Notes: a model not told the origin generated them from the letters alone. DNA of 64,000 nt from Thermoleophilia bacterium (GCA_028285405.1 JANQPH010000044.1:1-64000); one strand, 5' to 3'. Shown: positions 9,333 to 18,431, numbered from the stretch's first letter. Program-made: numbers and translations.

Positions 9333-10480
9333 GCGTCGCGGTCGTCCTGCAGGCGTCCGGGCCCAACGCCCTCGGGATCATCCGGAGCCTCGCCCGCGCT
9401 CGGATCCCGGTCGTCGCGACCGACCACGACCCGACCGCGCTCGGCCTGCGGTCGAGGTACGCCCAGCCGGAGGTCCTGCCAAATCCGATCGACGAGCCGA
9501 GTGCCTTCGTGGACGAGCTTGTCGCCCTGGGGCAGCGGCGGGGCGGACGACCCGTGCTGTTCGCCACCCACGACGACGCGCTCGCGGCGATCGGGCCGCG
9601 CGAGGACGAGGTCGACGCCCTGTTTCGCCGGCCGTGGAGCCCATGGGGCACACTCGAGCCGATCCTCGACAAGTCGCACCAGCACGCCGTCGCTCGCAGC
9701 ATCGGTTTCCCCGTGCCCGAGACCCACGAGCCGGCCGACGAGCGCGAGCTCGAGCAGGTCCTGGAGCGCATCAGGTACCCGGTCGTCCTGAAGCCCCGCG
9801 AGCAGGCCGCGTTTCGCGCGAGGTTCCGGTCGCAGGTGCTCGAGGCCGCCACCCCGGACGAGCTGCGCGAGCGCTTTGGGGACGCGCAGGCGTACCGACC
9901 GCAGGTGAGCGAGGTCATCCCCGGCGGCGACGAGACGCTCTGGACCCTCGGCAGCTATCGCGACGCAGACGGTGTCCCGCTCGGCTCCTTCACCGGCAGA
10001 AAGCTCCGGCAGTGGCCCCCGCGATTCGGCACGGCCCGGGCCGCCGAGGCCAGCTGGGATCCCGATCTGGCAGCCCGCTGCCATGCGCTCCTCGACGCGC
10101 TCGGCTACCACGGGATCTCTCAGGTCGAGGTGAAGCGCGATCCCCGTGACGGGCGAGACGTGCTCATCGAGGTGAACCCGCGGTCGTGGCTGTGGATCAG
10201 CCTCGCCACCTCGGTCGGCGTGAACCTGCCGGCGCTGTGCTTCGCCGACGCGACGGGCGCGGCCGTCCGGCCCGCGCTGGGACACCGCTCGGGACGGCGC
10301 TGGACGCTCGCGGCGAAGCACCTGGTCGCGAGCCCCCGCGAGATCCGGCGCGGACAGTGGACCGCCGGAGCGTTCGCTCGCAGCCTGCGACCGCCGATCA
10401 TCGACGGGGTCCTCGACCCGCGCGACCCGAGACCGGGCCTCGCGATGATCGAGCGCCGGACCGGGCGCCGGCGTGGCTGA
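9329..10480 (+). CDS. ATP-grasp ligase
   Basis: The 383-residue product opens with a Rossmann-like preATP-grasp domain (VAVVLQASGPNALGIIRSLA) and continues with ATP-grasp features: a lysine strand VVLKPREQAAFRARF and the metal/ATP-binding end VLIEVNPRSWLWISLA. This resembles carboxylate-amine ligases and the CarB-like enzymes found in polysaccharide loci. The expected chemistry is ATP-dependent ligation of a carboxylate to an amine, for example adding an amino acid to an amino sugar or uronic acid. It is joined by GTGA to the upstream glycosyltransferase and overlaps the downstream fusion gene by eight bases. The substrate is unknown. Confidence 0.8.
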   Translation: MSVAVVLQASGPNALGIIRSLARARIPVVATDHDPTALGLRSRYAQPEVLPNPIDEPSAFVDELVALGQRRGGRPVLFATHDDALAAIGPREDEVDALFRRPWSPWGTLEPILDKSHQHAVARSIGFPVPETHEPADERELEQVLERIRYPVVLKPREQAAFRARFRSQVLEAATPDELRERFGDAQAYRPQVSEVIPGGDETLWTLGSYRDADGVPLGSFTGRKLRQWPPRFGTARAAEASWDPDLAARCHALLDALGYHGISQVEVKRDPRDGRDVLIEVNPRSWLWISLATSVGVNLPALCFADATGAAVRPALGHRSGRRWTLAAKHLVASPREIRRGQWTAGAFARSLRPPIIDGVLDPRDPRPGLAMIERRTGRRRG

Positions 10481-12827
10481 GCTGCGCGTCGCGATCGACG
10501 GCGGGCGCGAGGCGTTCCTCCCCCGAGCCCGGTGGGTGCTCGAGGAGCTGGTGTCGGCCCTCGGCCACGAGGCGCGGTTCGTCTCCGGCGAGGCAGACCT
10601 CACCTATTCGCCGGTCCGCCCCGATTCGGGCGTGTGGATCCCGCTCGACCCCGGCGCCCAGGACTTCCTCCTCTCCGGCCCGGCCTTCCCGCCCGCCGGA
10701 CATGCCGAGCGCGTCGCGGACCTGACGCTGCTCTTTCCCGCCGTCGACGAGTCGGCGCCGATCCCCGGAGACATCGTCGCCAGCGCCTTCTACCTGCTGG
10801 CCCGCATCGACGAGCTTCGGGTCGCGGAGCGGGACCGGTTCGGGCGGCTGCCCTTCACGGCGAGCGCATTCGCGAACATCGCGGGCCTCGAGATCGAGGA
10901 CCCGCCGGTCGAGGGGTATCTTGCCCGGCTGCGCGCGGAGCTCGGCCTCGAGGCACCCGAGCGGTGGTCGGTGTTCCTCACGCACGACATCGATCGCATC
11001 CGGCGCCGGACGATCAAGGGGATCGCGGGGGTCGCCCGGCGACGGGGGCTGTCCGGTGTCGCCGCCCTCGCCCGCCGAGACCCGTGGGACAACCTCGTCG
11101 AGCTGCTCTGGACGAGCGGACGGCGCGGGCTCACTCCGACGGTCTTCCTGATCGGTCGCAACGCCCACCCGCTCGACGGCACGCCCCGCCGGACCTACGA
11201 GCGCGAGCGGGGCCGGCTTGCGGCTGCGGTGAGAGCGGCGGGCGGAGAGGTGGGCCTGCATGCGGCATTCGCGTCGGCCGAGGCGGAGGACGCGCTCGCC
11301 GAGGAGGCCGACCGCCTGCGCGCGGAGGCCGGCGAGGTCGTCGGCTCGCGCTTCCACTACCTGCGGTTCGGGTACCACACCACCGTGCCCTGGCTGGAGC
11401 GCGCCGGTCTGCGGTACGACGCGAGCCTCGGCTTCAGCGAGCGACCCGGGTACGCGGCGGGGATCGCCCGGCCGTTTCGCCCCTACGTCATCTCCGAGGA
11501 GCGCCCTGCCGAGGTCACCCTCGTCCCCCTCGCGGTGATGGACACGAGCCTGCACTCGCACCTCGGACTCGATGCCGCCGAGGCTCGCGATCGGGCCCTA
11601 CGGGTGCTGGACGTCTGCCGGCGCTTCGGGGGCGCGGCCGCCCTTCTCTGGCACAACACGTACCTAGCCGACGAGCGCGCGCCGGGGTACCGCTCGACCT
11701 GGGAGGAGCTCCTGGACGCGCTCGGCGACCGTGGGGCCACGATGGGGCCGATCGCGCCGCCGCCGACCCCCACGGGCGCAACGCTCGACGGCGAGCGGGT
11801 CGTGCACCTCACGAGCGTGCACCGACCGCGCGACGTCCGGATCTTCCACAAGGAGGCGCGTGCCCTCGCCGGCGCTGGAGCATCGGCCGTGGTCGGAGCG
11901 CCCGCGACGCCGATCCCGCGAAAGCGCCGACTCGCCGCCGGCTGGCGGCTCGCCCGAGCGGCCGCGGACCTCGACGCCGATGCCTTCCACGTGCACGACC
12001 CCGAGCTGATCCCGCCCGCGCTCTGGCTGGCCCGCCGGACCGGGGCGCCGGTCATCTACGACGCGCACGAGTACCTCGGCGAGACCGTTCGCACCAAGCG
12101 ATGGATCCCGCGGCTGGCTCGCCTTCCGATCGCCGTGCTCGCCGAGCGGGTGGAGGCCGCCGGCGGTCGTGCGCTCGCCGGGGTCGTCGCCGTCAACCCG
12201 GATCTGGCCGCTCGCTTCGCGCGTCGCGGAGCGCGGGTCGCGAGCGTCGCCAACAGCCCCTGGGCCGACGCGTACCCGACGCCGGAAGCCCCGACCGGGT
12301 CGGGGATCGTCTACGTCGGAGGCATCGGGCCGCTCCGGGGCATCGGCCTGATGCTCGACGCATTCCCGCGTGTCGAGTCCCCCGACGCGACCCTGCTGCT
12401 GGTCGGCCCGGGCGAGCCCGGGCACCTGCCGCCACGCGTCGAGGCCGTCGGCCCGATCGACCACGCCGCCGTCCCGAGCGTGCTCGCAGACGCGCGGATC
12501 GCGTGGATCCCATTGCAGCGCCACGGCAACTACGATCGCGCGGTGCCCACGAAGCTGGTCGAAGCGATGGCCGCCGGTCGACCGGTGGTCGCGAGCAACC
12601 TCGGTCGGATGAGCGCCGTCGTGCGCGAGTCAGGGTGCGGACTGCTCGTGCCCCCCGACGACCCGGTCGCCCACGCCGACGCGTTGACGGAGCTGCTGAC
12701 AGACGACGCCCAGGCCCGGGAGCGCGGCGCGGCGGGCCGGCGCGCGTTCGAGACCGGCCTCTCCTTCGAGCGCGAGGCCGATGCGCTCACGTCCTTCTAC
12801 TCGGACGTGCTCGGAGTCGGCTCGTGA
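10473..12827 (+). CDS. Polysaccharide deacetylase-like (DUF7033-type) / GT4 fusion
   Basis: The 784-residue product has two parts. Residues 1 to about 425 resemble the DUF7033-plus-polysaccharide-deacetylase arrangement: FLTHDIDRIRR places the metal/catalytic acids at D172 and D174, with later GLHAAFAS and LLWHNTYL segments. A Pro-rich linker (about 426-442) leads to a GT-B glycosyltransferase from residue 443 (VVHLTSVHRPRDVRIFHKEA) ending with PTKLVEAMAAGRPVVAS. Deacetylation of an N-acetylated sugar and glycosyl transfer are therefore linked in one chain. The GTG start overlaps the ATP-grasp gene by eight bases. The deacetylase half has no signal peptide, so it would act on a cytoplasmic-face intermediate. 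Confidence 0.8.
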   Translation: MAELRVAIDGGREAFLPRARWVLEELVSALGHEARFVSGEADLTYSPVRPDSGVWIPLDPGAQDFLLSGPAFPPAGHAERVADLTLLFPAVDESAPIPGDIVASAFYLLARIDELRVAERDRFGRLPFTASAFANIAGLEIEDPPVEGYLARLRAELGLEAPERWSVFLTHDIDRIRRRTIKGIAGVARRRGLSGVAALARRDPWDNLVELLWTSGRRGLTPTVFLIGRNAHPLDGTPRRTYERERGRLAAAVRAAGGEVGLHAAFASAEAEDALAEEADRLRAEAGEVVGSRFHYLRFGYHTTVPWLERAGLRYDASLGFSERPGYAAGIARPFRPYVISEERPAEVTLVPLAVMDTSLHSHLGLDAAEARDRALRVLDVCRRFGGAAALLWHNTYLADERAPGYRSTWEELLDALGDRGATMGPIAPPPTPTGATLDGERVVHLTSVHRPRDVRIFHKEARALAGAGASAVVGAPATPIPRKRRLAAGWRLARAAADLDADAFHVHDPELIPPALWLARRTGAPVIYDAHEYLGETVRTKRWIPRLARLPIAVLAERVEAAGGRALAGVVAVNPDLAARFARRGARVASVANSPWADAYPTPEAPTGSGIVYVGGIGPLRGIGLMLDAFPRVESPDATLLLVGPGEPGHLPPRVEAVGPIDHAAVPSVLADARIAWIPLQRHGNYDRAVPTKLVEAMAAGRPVVASNLGRMSAVVRESGCGLLVPPDDPVAHADALTELLTDDAQARERGAAGRRAFETGLSFEREADALTSFYSDVLGVGS

Positions 12828-14038
12828 GCCGGATCCTCTACGTGTCGCAGTACTTCGTGAGCGCGGACCAGCCCGGCGGCGTCCGCCACTGGCAGCACAC
12901 CCGCGCGCTCGCAAACGCCGGGCACGACGTCAGCGTGGTCACCTCCTACGTGCAGCACAAGGAACGGGAGGTCCCCGAGGAGTACCGCGGCAAGCGCGTG
13001 GTGCGCGAGGAGGCCGACGGCCTCACGATCTATCGCACCTACGCGACCCCCGGCTACGGGCGCGACCTGCGCTCACGGCTCGCGAACTACACGACGTTCG
13101 CATCGTGGTCGATGGTGGCCATGATGCGGGCGGCGCGACCCGACGTCGTGGTCGCCTCCTCGCCGCCGCTCCCCGCGGCCGCCGCGGCGGCGGCCGTCGC
13201 GAAAGGGCGCCGGGTGCCCTTCGTGCTCGAGGTCCGCGACCTGTGGCCCGATTCGGCCGTCGCGATGGGCCTGCTCAACGAGGGCCCGGCCGTCCAGGCC
13301 GCGGCGCGCCTCGAGGCGTCGCTGTACGCCCAGGCGACGCGCATCGTCGCCCTGACCGAGGGCATCCGCGACGGGATCCTCGAGAAGGGGGTCAGCCCCG
13401 GCAAGGTGCGCCTGGTCACCAACGGCGTCGACCTCGACATCGCCGAGGGCGAGGCCGACGCGACGGTGGACCTTCCGCAGGAGCCGTTCGTCGCCATGTA
13501 CGTCGGCGCCCACGGCACCTACTCCTCGCTCGGAACGGTGCTCGACGCGGCCGAGCACCTCCTCGACGATCGGAACATCCTCTTCGTGCTGGTCGGCGGG
13601 GGGGACCAGAAGGCGGCGCTCGTCGAGGAGGCCGCCGCGCGCGAGCTCCACAACGTCCGCTTCGTGGATCCGATCCCGAAGCGCGAGGTCCCGGCGTGGC
13701 TGGCCCGCGCCGACGCGTGCATCCTGCCGTACCAGGACCGCGAGCTCTTCGCGGGGGCCCTTCCCAACAAGACCTTCGACTACCTCGCATCGGGATCGCC
13801 CATCGTGGTCGCCGCTCCGACGGGCGAGCTGACGCGCCTGATCGAGGAGGGGCACTGCGGGGTCGTGGTGCCGCCCGAGGACGGCGCGGCCATGGCCGCC
13901 GCGATCGCCGCGCTCGCGGGCGATCGAGACCACGCCGCGCAGCTCGGGACGAACGGGGAGCGCCTGGTCCGGAGCCGCTACGACCGCCGAGCGCTGGCGG
14001 CGCAGTTCGTCGAGACGGTCGAGTCCGTTGCCCGCTGA
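12824..14038 (+). CDS. Glycosyltransferase, WbuB/GT4 type
   Basis: The 404-residue product starts MSRILYVSQYFVSADQPGG and shows VLEVRDLWPDSAVAMG in the acceptor half, characteristic of the WbuB-like GT4 group (fucosamine transferases among them). The donor half contains the segments LVGGGDQKAALVEEA and LPNKTFDYLASGSPIVVA. The start GTG overlaps the preceding stop (GTGA). The WbuB name is a family resemblance and does not fix the sugar. Confidence 0.85.
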   Translation: MSRILYVSQYFVSADQPGGVRHWQHTRALANAGHDVSVVTSYVQHKEREVPEEYRGKRVVREEADGLTIYRTYATPGYGRDLRSRLANYTTFASWSMVAMMRAARPDVVVASSPPLPAAAAAAAVAKGRRVPFVLEVRDLWPDSAVAMGLLNEGPAVQAAARLEASLYAQATRIVALTEGIRDGILEKGVSPGKVRLVTNGVDLDIAEGEADATVDLPQEPFVAMYVGAHGTYSSLGTVLDAAEHLLDDRNILFVLVGGGDQKAALVEEAAARELHNVRFVDPIPKREVPAWLARADACILPYQDRELFAGALPNKTFDYLASGSPIVVAAPTGELTRLIEEGHCGVVVPPEDGAAMAAAIAALAGDRDHAAQLGTNGERLVRSRYDRRALAAQFVETVESVAR

Positions 14039-14684
14039 CGGGGTCGGGTCGAGCCGGCTCGGCCGTGGCCCGGTCGGGGGCCGGGTCAAGCGCGCGATCG
14101 ACCTCGGGGTCGCCGTTCCGCTCGCGATCGTCACCGCCCCCGTCATGGCGGGGATCGCCGCCTGGATCAGCAGCGACTCGCCCGGCTCTCCGATCTTCCG
14201 CCAGCAGCGGATCGGGTACGGCGGAACGCCGTTCACGCTTCTGAAGTTCCGGACGCTCCACACCGGCAGCGAGCACGCGGGCACCGGGCATCGGGTGGGC
14301 GCGACGGACAGGCGGGTCACCAAGGCCGGACGGATTCTGCGCGCGACCTCGCTCGACGAGCTCCCACAGCTCTGGAACGTGATCCGCGGAGACATGAGCG
14401 TGGTCGGCCCCCGGCCCACGGTCGGCTGGCAGGTCGAGCAGTACACGCCCCACCAGCGCCGCCGCCTTCTGGCGCGCCCTGGGATCACCGGCCTCGCGCA
14501 GGTTCGAGGGCGCAACTCGATCCCCTGGTCACAGCGGATCGAGATCGACATCGAGTACGTCGAGCGCTGGAGCCTTCGCCTCGATCTCGAGGTGCTCGCG
14601 CAGACGGTGCGGGTCATCCTGGGGCGCCGCGACACCCACACCGAGGCGCCGGCCTTCGATCTCGGGCGCCGCCCGAGCGCCTGA
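14028..14684 (+). CDS. Initiating sugar-1-phosphate transferase (WcaJ/PglC-type)
   Basis: The 218-residue product has one N-terminal hydrophobic hairpin (about residues 20-45) and the conserved polyprenyl-phosphate sugar-phosphotransferase catalytic core: LLKFRTL, SLDELPQLWNVIRGDMS, VGPRP and RPGITGLAQVRG. These enzymes load the first sugar phosphate onto undecaprenyl phosphate at the membrane and start repeat-unit assembly. The start is a TTG overlapping the upstream gene by 11 bases; no ATG or GTG exists before the membrane segment. It lacks the long N-terminal domain of WbaP/CpsE proteins. Confidence 0.9.
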   Translation: MPADGVGSSRLGRGPVGGRVKRAIDLGVAVPLAIVTAPVMAGIAAWISSDSPGSPIFRQQRIGYGGTPFTLLKFRTLHTGSEHAGTGHRVGATDRRVTKAGRILRATSLDELPQLWNVIRGDMSVVGPRPTVGWQVEQYTPHQRRRLLARPGITGLAQVRGRNSIPWSQRIEIDIEYVERWSLRLDLEVLAQTVRVILGRRDTHTEAPAFDLGRRPSA

Positions 14685-14721
14685 ACGAACCGGGCGCGCG
14701 CCTACCGGAGGGCCCGGGCGC

Positions 14722-14727
14722 TAATAT
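14722..14727 (+). promoter_or_regulatory. Candidate -10 element (TAATAT)
   Basis: TAATAT stands out in very GC-rich sequence and lies nine bases before the GTG of the Wzz-like gene, within the 52-base gap after the sugar transferase. It predicts a leaderless transcript that starts a second transcription unit for the co-polymerase and propeller genes. No clear -35 is seen. Confidence 0.5.
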
Positions 14728-14736
14728 CGCCGCGCC

Positions 14737-15576
14737 GTGGAGCGCGAGATCACACTACGCGACTACGGTCGAGTGCTCTGGCGCGGCCGATGGATCATCA
14801 TCGCGACGACCGTCGTCGCCGCCCTCGTCGGCCTGGTCCTGAGTTTCGTCGGTGGCACCGAGTACACCGCCACCGCGCGGGCGTACCTCGGCCAGGCCAC
14901 CTCGATCACGGGGATCCCGATCGCGACCCCCCAGACCAACAACGTCACCGCGTCCGACGTGCTCGAGCGGGACGAGATCTCGTCCGAGGTCGCCGAGGCG
15001 GTCGGCGTCAAGGAGTCGCGGGTGCGCTCGGGGGTCGAGGTCAGCGTGCCCGAGGCTCGTGGCGCCGCCGCGATGGCTCCCACGGTCGCAACGGTGACCT
15101 TCACGGACTCGGACCGGGACGTCGCCCAACAGGGAGCCGAGGTCTATGCCACTGCACTGGTCGCCGATGCCTCGACGAACTACGACCAGGTCGTCGGCGT
15201 CTACCAGCAGCGCCTCGAGCGCGGCCAGGCCGAGCTCGATCGCCTCGACCGGCAGATCGCGACCTTCGAGCGACAGCTCGCGGCGAACGCGGGCACCGAG
15301 CAGGAGGCGCTGTACCAGTCGCTGCTCTTCAGCGCCCTCGATCGCCGCGCGGATCTGGTCGACGAGGTCGGCGAGCAGGAGCTCAACATCGCCAAGGCGG
15401 AGCAGATCGAGCAGCCGGTCCTGATCACCGAGACCGCCAGCGTCAGCTCGAACGCGGCGACGGGGTCGCGAGTGCGGACCGTCGGGCTGGCCGCGGCGAT
15501 CGGGCTGCTGATCGGGATCGTGATCGCATTCGTCTGGCGGGGCAGCCCGTCGGCGCGTGAAGCGCAAGACGCGTAG
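14737..15576 (+). CDS. Wzz-type polysaccharide co-polymerase
   Basis: The 279-residue protein has a short cytoplasmic start (MEREITLRDYGRVLWR), a first transmembrane helix at about residues 18-38, an extracytoplasmic region with a Glu/Gln-rich coiled coil (about 148-215) and a second transmembrane helix at about 247-268. This is the Wzz/chain-length-determinant topology. It lacks a C-terminal BY-kinase domain, and no separate kinase is seen in the window. It probably sets chain length with one of the two Wzy-like proteins. The start follows a TAATAT box by nine bases. Confidence 0.85.
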   Translation: MEREITLRDYGRVLWRGRWIIIATTVVAALVGLVLSFVGGTEYTATARAYLGQATSITGIPIATPQTNNVTASDVLERDEISSEVAEAVGVKESRVRSGVEVSVPEARGAAAMAPTVATVTFTDSDRDVAQQGAEVYATALVADASTNYDQVVGVYQQRLERGQAELDRLDRQIATFERQLAANAGTEQEALYQSLLFSALDRRADLVDEVGEQELNIAKAEQIEQPVLITETASVSSNAATGSRVRTVGLAAAIGLLIGIVIAFVWRGSPSAREAQDA

Positions 15577-16939
15577 GGCGCTCGCGGGTTCTCTCGTCCT
15601 CGTCGGAGCCGCCGCCGCGGGATGCTCGAGCACGGGCGGTGGGGAACTCGCCCCCGGGCCGCAGGTGAACCTCGTCCCCCGCGTGCTGGTCACCGTCAAC
15701 GACGGCGACACCGGTGCGCCCGTGCGAGGAGCAACGGTCCGTGGCGCGCACCGCTCGGTCAACGCGCGGACGGACCGCGACGGCGAGGTTCGGCTCGTGG
15801 GCCCGGTCAGCACCGTCGTCGGGTCGGCGCCGGGGTACGCGCGCTCCACGACCGAGGTCAGGCGCGGCTCTGCGGGCATCGAGCTGCACGCCCCGCGGCT
15901 CCAGAGCCGCCAGTACGGCGGCGGACCGGCGCGCCGGCGCCACGTGCCGGCGGTACGCGTCGGCCCGCCGGGGGCGCGCCCGGCGTGGACGTTCGACGCC
16001 CGGACGCTGGTCGAGTTCCCGCCGGTCGTCGAGAACGGCCTTCTCGCGTTCGGAACGAACGGCGGGCGGGTGTTCGCGCTCGACGCCAAGACCGGAACGC
16101 GCCGCTGGGATGACCGACTGGGTGGCGCGATCGCGTCGAGTCCGTCCATCATCGACGGCATCGTCTACGTCACGGCAATGGACGGCACGATCTCCGCCTA
16201 TCGCGGCGACGACGGCGCGCGCCTCTGGCGCCTTCGCACCGGCAGCCCGATCGAGAGCTCGCCGCTGGTCGTCGGCGGGCTGGTCTACTTCGGCAACTGG
16301 GCGGGTGTCGTCTACGCGGTTCAGGCCGCAACCGGCCGGGTGCGCTGGACGTACCGGGCGCCGGGCCAGATCAAGGGCAGCGCGGCGCTCGCGGACCGCA
16401 AGGTGGTGATCGGCGACTACTCGGGACGGGTGCACGCCCTCGATCCCCGAACTGGCGACAAGCGCTGGACGTTTGCCGGCGGCACACGCTTCTACGGAGG
16501 TCCGGCCGCCGCCGGAGGACGCATCGTGATCGGCGACGTCGGGGGTGCCGTCTACGGGTTGAGCGCACGCACCGGCCGCCAGCTCTGGCGTCACTCCACG
16601 GGCGGCGCGTACGTGTACGCCTCGCCGGCGCTGGCCCGCGGCGCGGCCTACATCGGCTCCTACAACGGCAACTTCCAGGCGCTCGATCTGCGCACCGGGC
16701 GCGTGCGGTGGACCTTCGACATGGGCGGCAGGATCTCGGGCTCGGCGACCGTCGTGGACGGCGTCGCCTACGCCGCTCGCCTGTATCGACAAGGCGAGCC
16801 GCGGCGCACGGTCGGCGTTCGCATCCGCGACGGCCGGCTGGTGCACGACAGCCGTGACGGGCGCTACTCGCCCGCGGTCGCGGCAGGAAACCGCCTGTAC
16901 CTCGTCGGAACCCGAAAGGTCTATGCCTACACAGCGTGA
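15557..16939 (+). CDS. PQQ-like beta-propeller lipoprotein
   Basis: The 460-residue product has a basic N-terminus and a lipobox ending GAAAAGC (Cys about residue 23), so it is probably a lipoprotein. Residues of about 40-110 resemble a carboxypeptidase-regulatory/Ig-like module (VTVNDGDTGAPVRGATVRG). From about residue 135 onward there are six or so PQQ/BamB-like blades with GxVYAL-type strands and Trp-docking repeats such as FALDAKTGTRRWD, YAVQAATGRVRWT and QALDLRTGRVRWT. It overlaps the Wzz gene by 20 bases. A PQQ cofactor is not implied; such blades usually form scaffolds. The next gene is a paralogue. Confidence 0.8.
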   Translation: MKRKTRRALAGSLVLVGAAAAGCSSTGGGELAPGPQVNLVPRVLVTVNDGDTGAPVRGATVRGAHRSVNARTDRDGEVRLVGPVSTVVGSAPGYARSTTEVRRGSAGIELHAPRLQSRQYGGGPARRRHVPAVRVGPPGARPAWTFDARTLVEFPPVVENGLLAFGTNGGRVFALDAKTGTRRWDDRLGGAIASSPSIIDGIVYVTAMDGTISAYRGDDGARLWRLRTGSPIESSPLVVGGLVYFGNWAGVVYAVQAATGRVRWTYRAPGQIKGSAALADRKVVIGDYSGRVHALDPRTGDKRWTFAGGTRFYGGPAAAGGRIVIGDVGGAVYGLSARTGRQLWRHSTGGAYVYASPALARGAAYIGSYNGNFQALDLRTGRVRWTFDMGGRISGSATVVDGVAYAARLYRQGEPRRTVGVRIRDGRLVHDSRDGRYSPAVAAGNRLYLVGTRKVYAYTA

Positions 16940-18368
16940 CAAGCGGCACCCGCTCCGCGGGGCCCTGAAGGCGCTTGCGGCGATCTGGCTCGGCGCCGCC
17001 CTGGCGGCAGATCGCGACCTCACGCGCGAGCGGCGCCGGCGCCAGGCGCTGGCCGACTCGATCGCGCCCTCGAGCGCGGCGGCCGCCGCCTCACCCGTCG
17101 CGGACGACGATCGCGCGGGTGCGGGGCGCCCGCCCCTTCTGCGTCGCGGCTGGGTCCAGTTGTGGGCCGCGATGGCGCTGCTGGGGCTCGTCGTCGTGAT
17201 CTTCGCCGGAGTCGCCGTCGCACGTGGATGGTTCGACGACGGCGACATCACCGGCACCAGCGAGGGCTTCGTCGCGGCTGCCGCACCCGCGGGCACGGCA
17301 GCCGCCGCCAGCTGGCCGGAGTACGGCTTCGACCACCAGCGCACGCGCGCCAACCCGGCGCTACGCATGCGACCGCCGTTCGAGGAGACATGGTCGTTCG
17401 ATGCGGGCTCGCTGCTCGAGTTCCCGCCGGTCATCGCCGAGGGTCGAGCGATCGTCGGCACCAACGCCGGGCTCGGGCTCGCTGTCGACACCCAGACGGG
17501 ACGCGAGCTGTGGCGGGTCCGGCTGCGCGGTCGGGTCGCCTCCTCGCCGGCCATCGCCGGCGACCTCGCCCTGTTCACCACGATCAACGGCCGGTTCGTC
17601 GCGGTCGAGGCCGCGACCGGGCGGGTCGTGTGGCGCGTCAACCTCGGGGGTGGCAGCGAGTCCTCACCGCTGGTGATCGACGGTGACGCCTACATCGGCA
17701 CGTTGGACGGGCGGGTGATGCGCTACGACCTGGAGCGCAAGCGCCCGGTGTGGGTCGCCCGCGCGACCGGAGAGGTGAAGGCCAGCCTCGCGCAGGCGGG
17801 GCCGAACGTGATCGTCGGTGACTACGGCGGGAACGTCAGCGCGTTCTCGCGCCGCGACGGCTCGCTGGCATGGCGGACCAAGAGCCCGGCGCCCGCGCTG
17901 CGCGGGCCCGGACGCTTCTACGCCGGGCCGGCCGTCGCCTACGGGCGCGTCTACGTCGGCAACATCAACGGCCGGGTGCTCGGCCTGTCGGCGCGAACCG
18001 GAGACGTCTCGTGGGTGCGCAGCGCCGACGACTGGGTCTACTCGAGCGCGGCGGTGGCGAACCAGACCATCTTCATCGGAAGCTACGACGAGCGGCTCTA
18101 CGCGCTCGATGCGGTCACGGGCCTTCCCAAGTGGACGTTCCCGGCCGGGGAGCGCATCTCCGGCTCGCCGTCGGTGATCGGAGACCTGGTGTACGTCTCG
18201 ACCATCGCACGCAACCCCAAGGACGGGCGGACGTTCGCGCTCGACGTGGACACCGGCCGGCGCGTCTGGCAGTTCCCGGACGGCCGCTACAGCCCGGCTG
18301 TCGCGGTCGACGGACTCATGGTCCTCACCGGGGTGCGCACGATGTACGGGTTCGTCCCTGCGGCCTGA
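16923..18368 (+). CDS. PQQ-like beta-propeller protein with membrane anchor
   Basis: The 481-residue product starts with a cytoplasmic Arg/Ala-rich segment, then a single transmembrane helix (about residues 80-100, LWAAMALLGLVVVIFAGVAVA), then an extracytoplasmic propeller with blades such as LAVDTQTGRELWRV, VAVEAATGRVVWRV and FALDVDTGRRVWQF. The ATG at 16923 overlaps the upstream paralogue by 17 bases; longer forms would only read into that gene. The shared EFPPV entry into the propeller and the parallel blade order indicate tandem duplication followed by a change in membrane attachment. Confidence 0.8.
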   Translation: MPTQRDKRHPLRGALKALAAIWLGAALAADRDLTRERRRRQALADSIAPSSAAAAASPVADDDRAGAGRPPLLRRGWVQLWAAMALLGLVVVIFAGVAVARGWFDDGDITGTSEGFVAAAAPAGTAAAASWPEYGFDHQRTRANPALRMRPPFEETWSFDAGSLLEFPPVIAEGRAIVGTNAGLGLAVDTQTGRELWRVRLRGRVASSPAIAGDLALFTTINGRFVAVEAATGRVVWRVNLGGGSESSPLVIDGDAYIGTLDGRVMRYDLERKRPVWVARATGEVKASLAQAGPNVIVGDYGGNVSAFSRRDGSLAWRTKSPAPALRGPGRFYAGPAVAYGRVYVGNINGRVLGLSARTGDVSWVRSADDWVYSSAAVANQTIFIGSYDERLYALDAVTGLPKWTFPAGERISGSPSVIGDLVYVSTIARNPKDGRTFALDVDTGRRVWQFPDGRYSPAVAVDGLMVLTGVRTMYGFVPAA

Positions 18369-18431
18369 CCCGGGGGGCGCCGCGGCGAGCGGCGCCAAGG
18401 CAACCGGTCGTTCGAGCCGAACTGAGACGGC

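Noticed and set aside
10532-12823. A very long upstream extension of the WbuB-like gene
   Set aside because: The extension is Arg/Pro/Ala-rich out-of-frame translation of the deacetylase fusion; the GT4 protein clearly starts at 12824.
15557-18368. PQQ-dependent dehydrogenases
   Set aside because: The blades are of the PQQ-like structural type, with no dehydrogenase active-site Asp/metal cluster or cytochrome domain visible, so a scaffold role is more likely.
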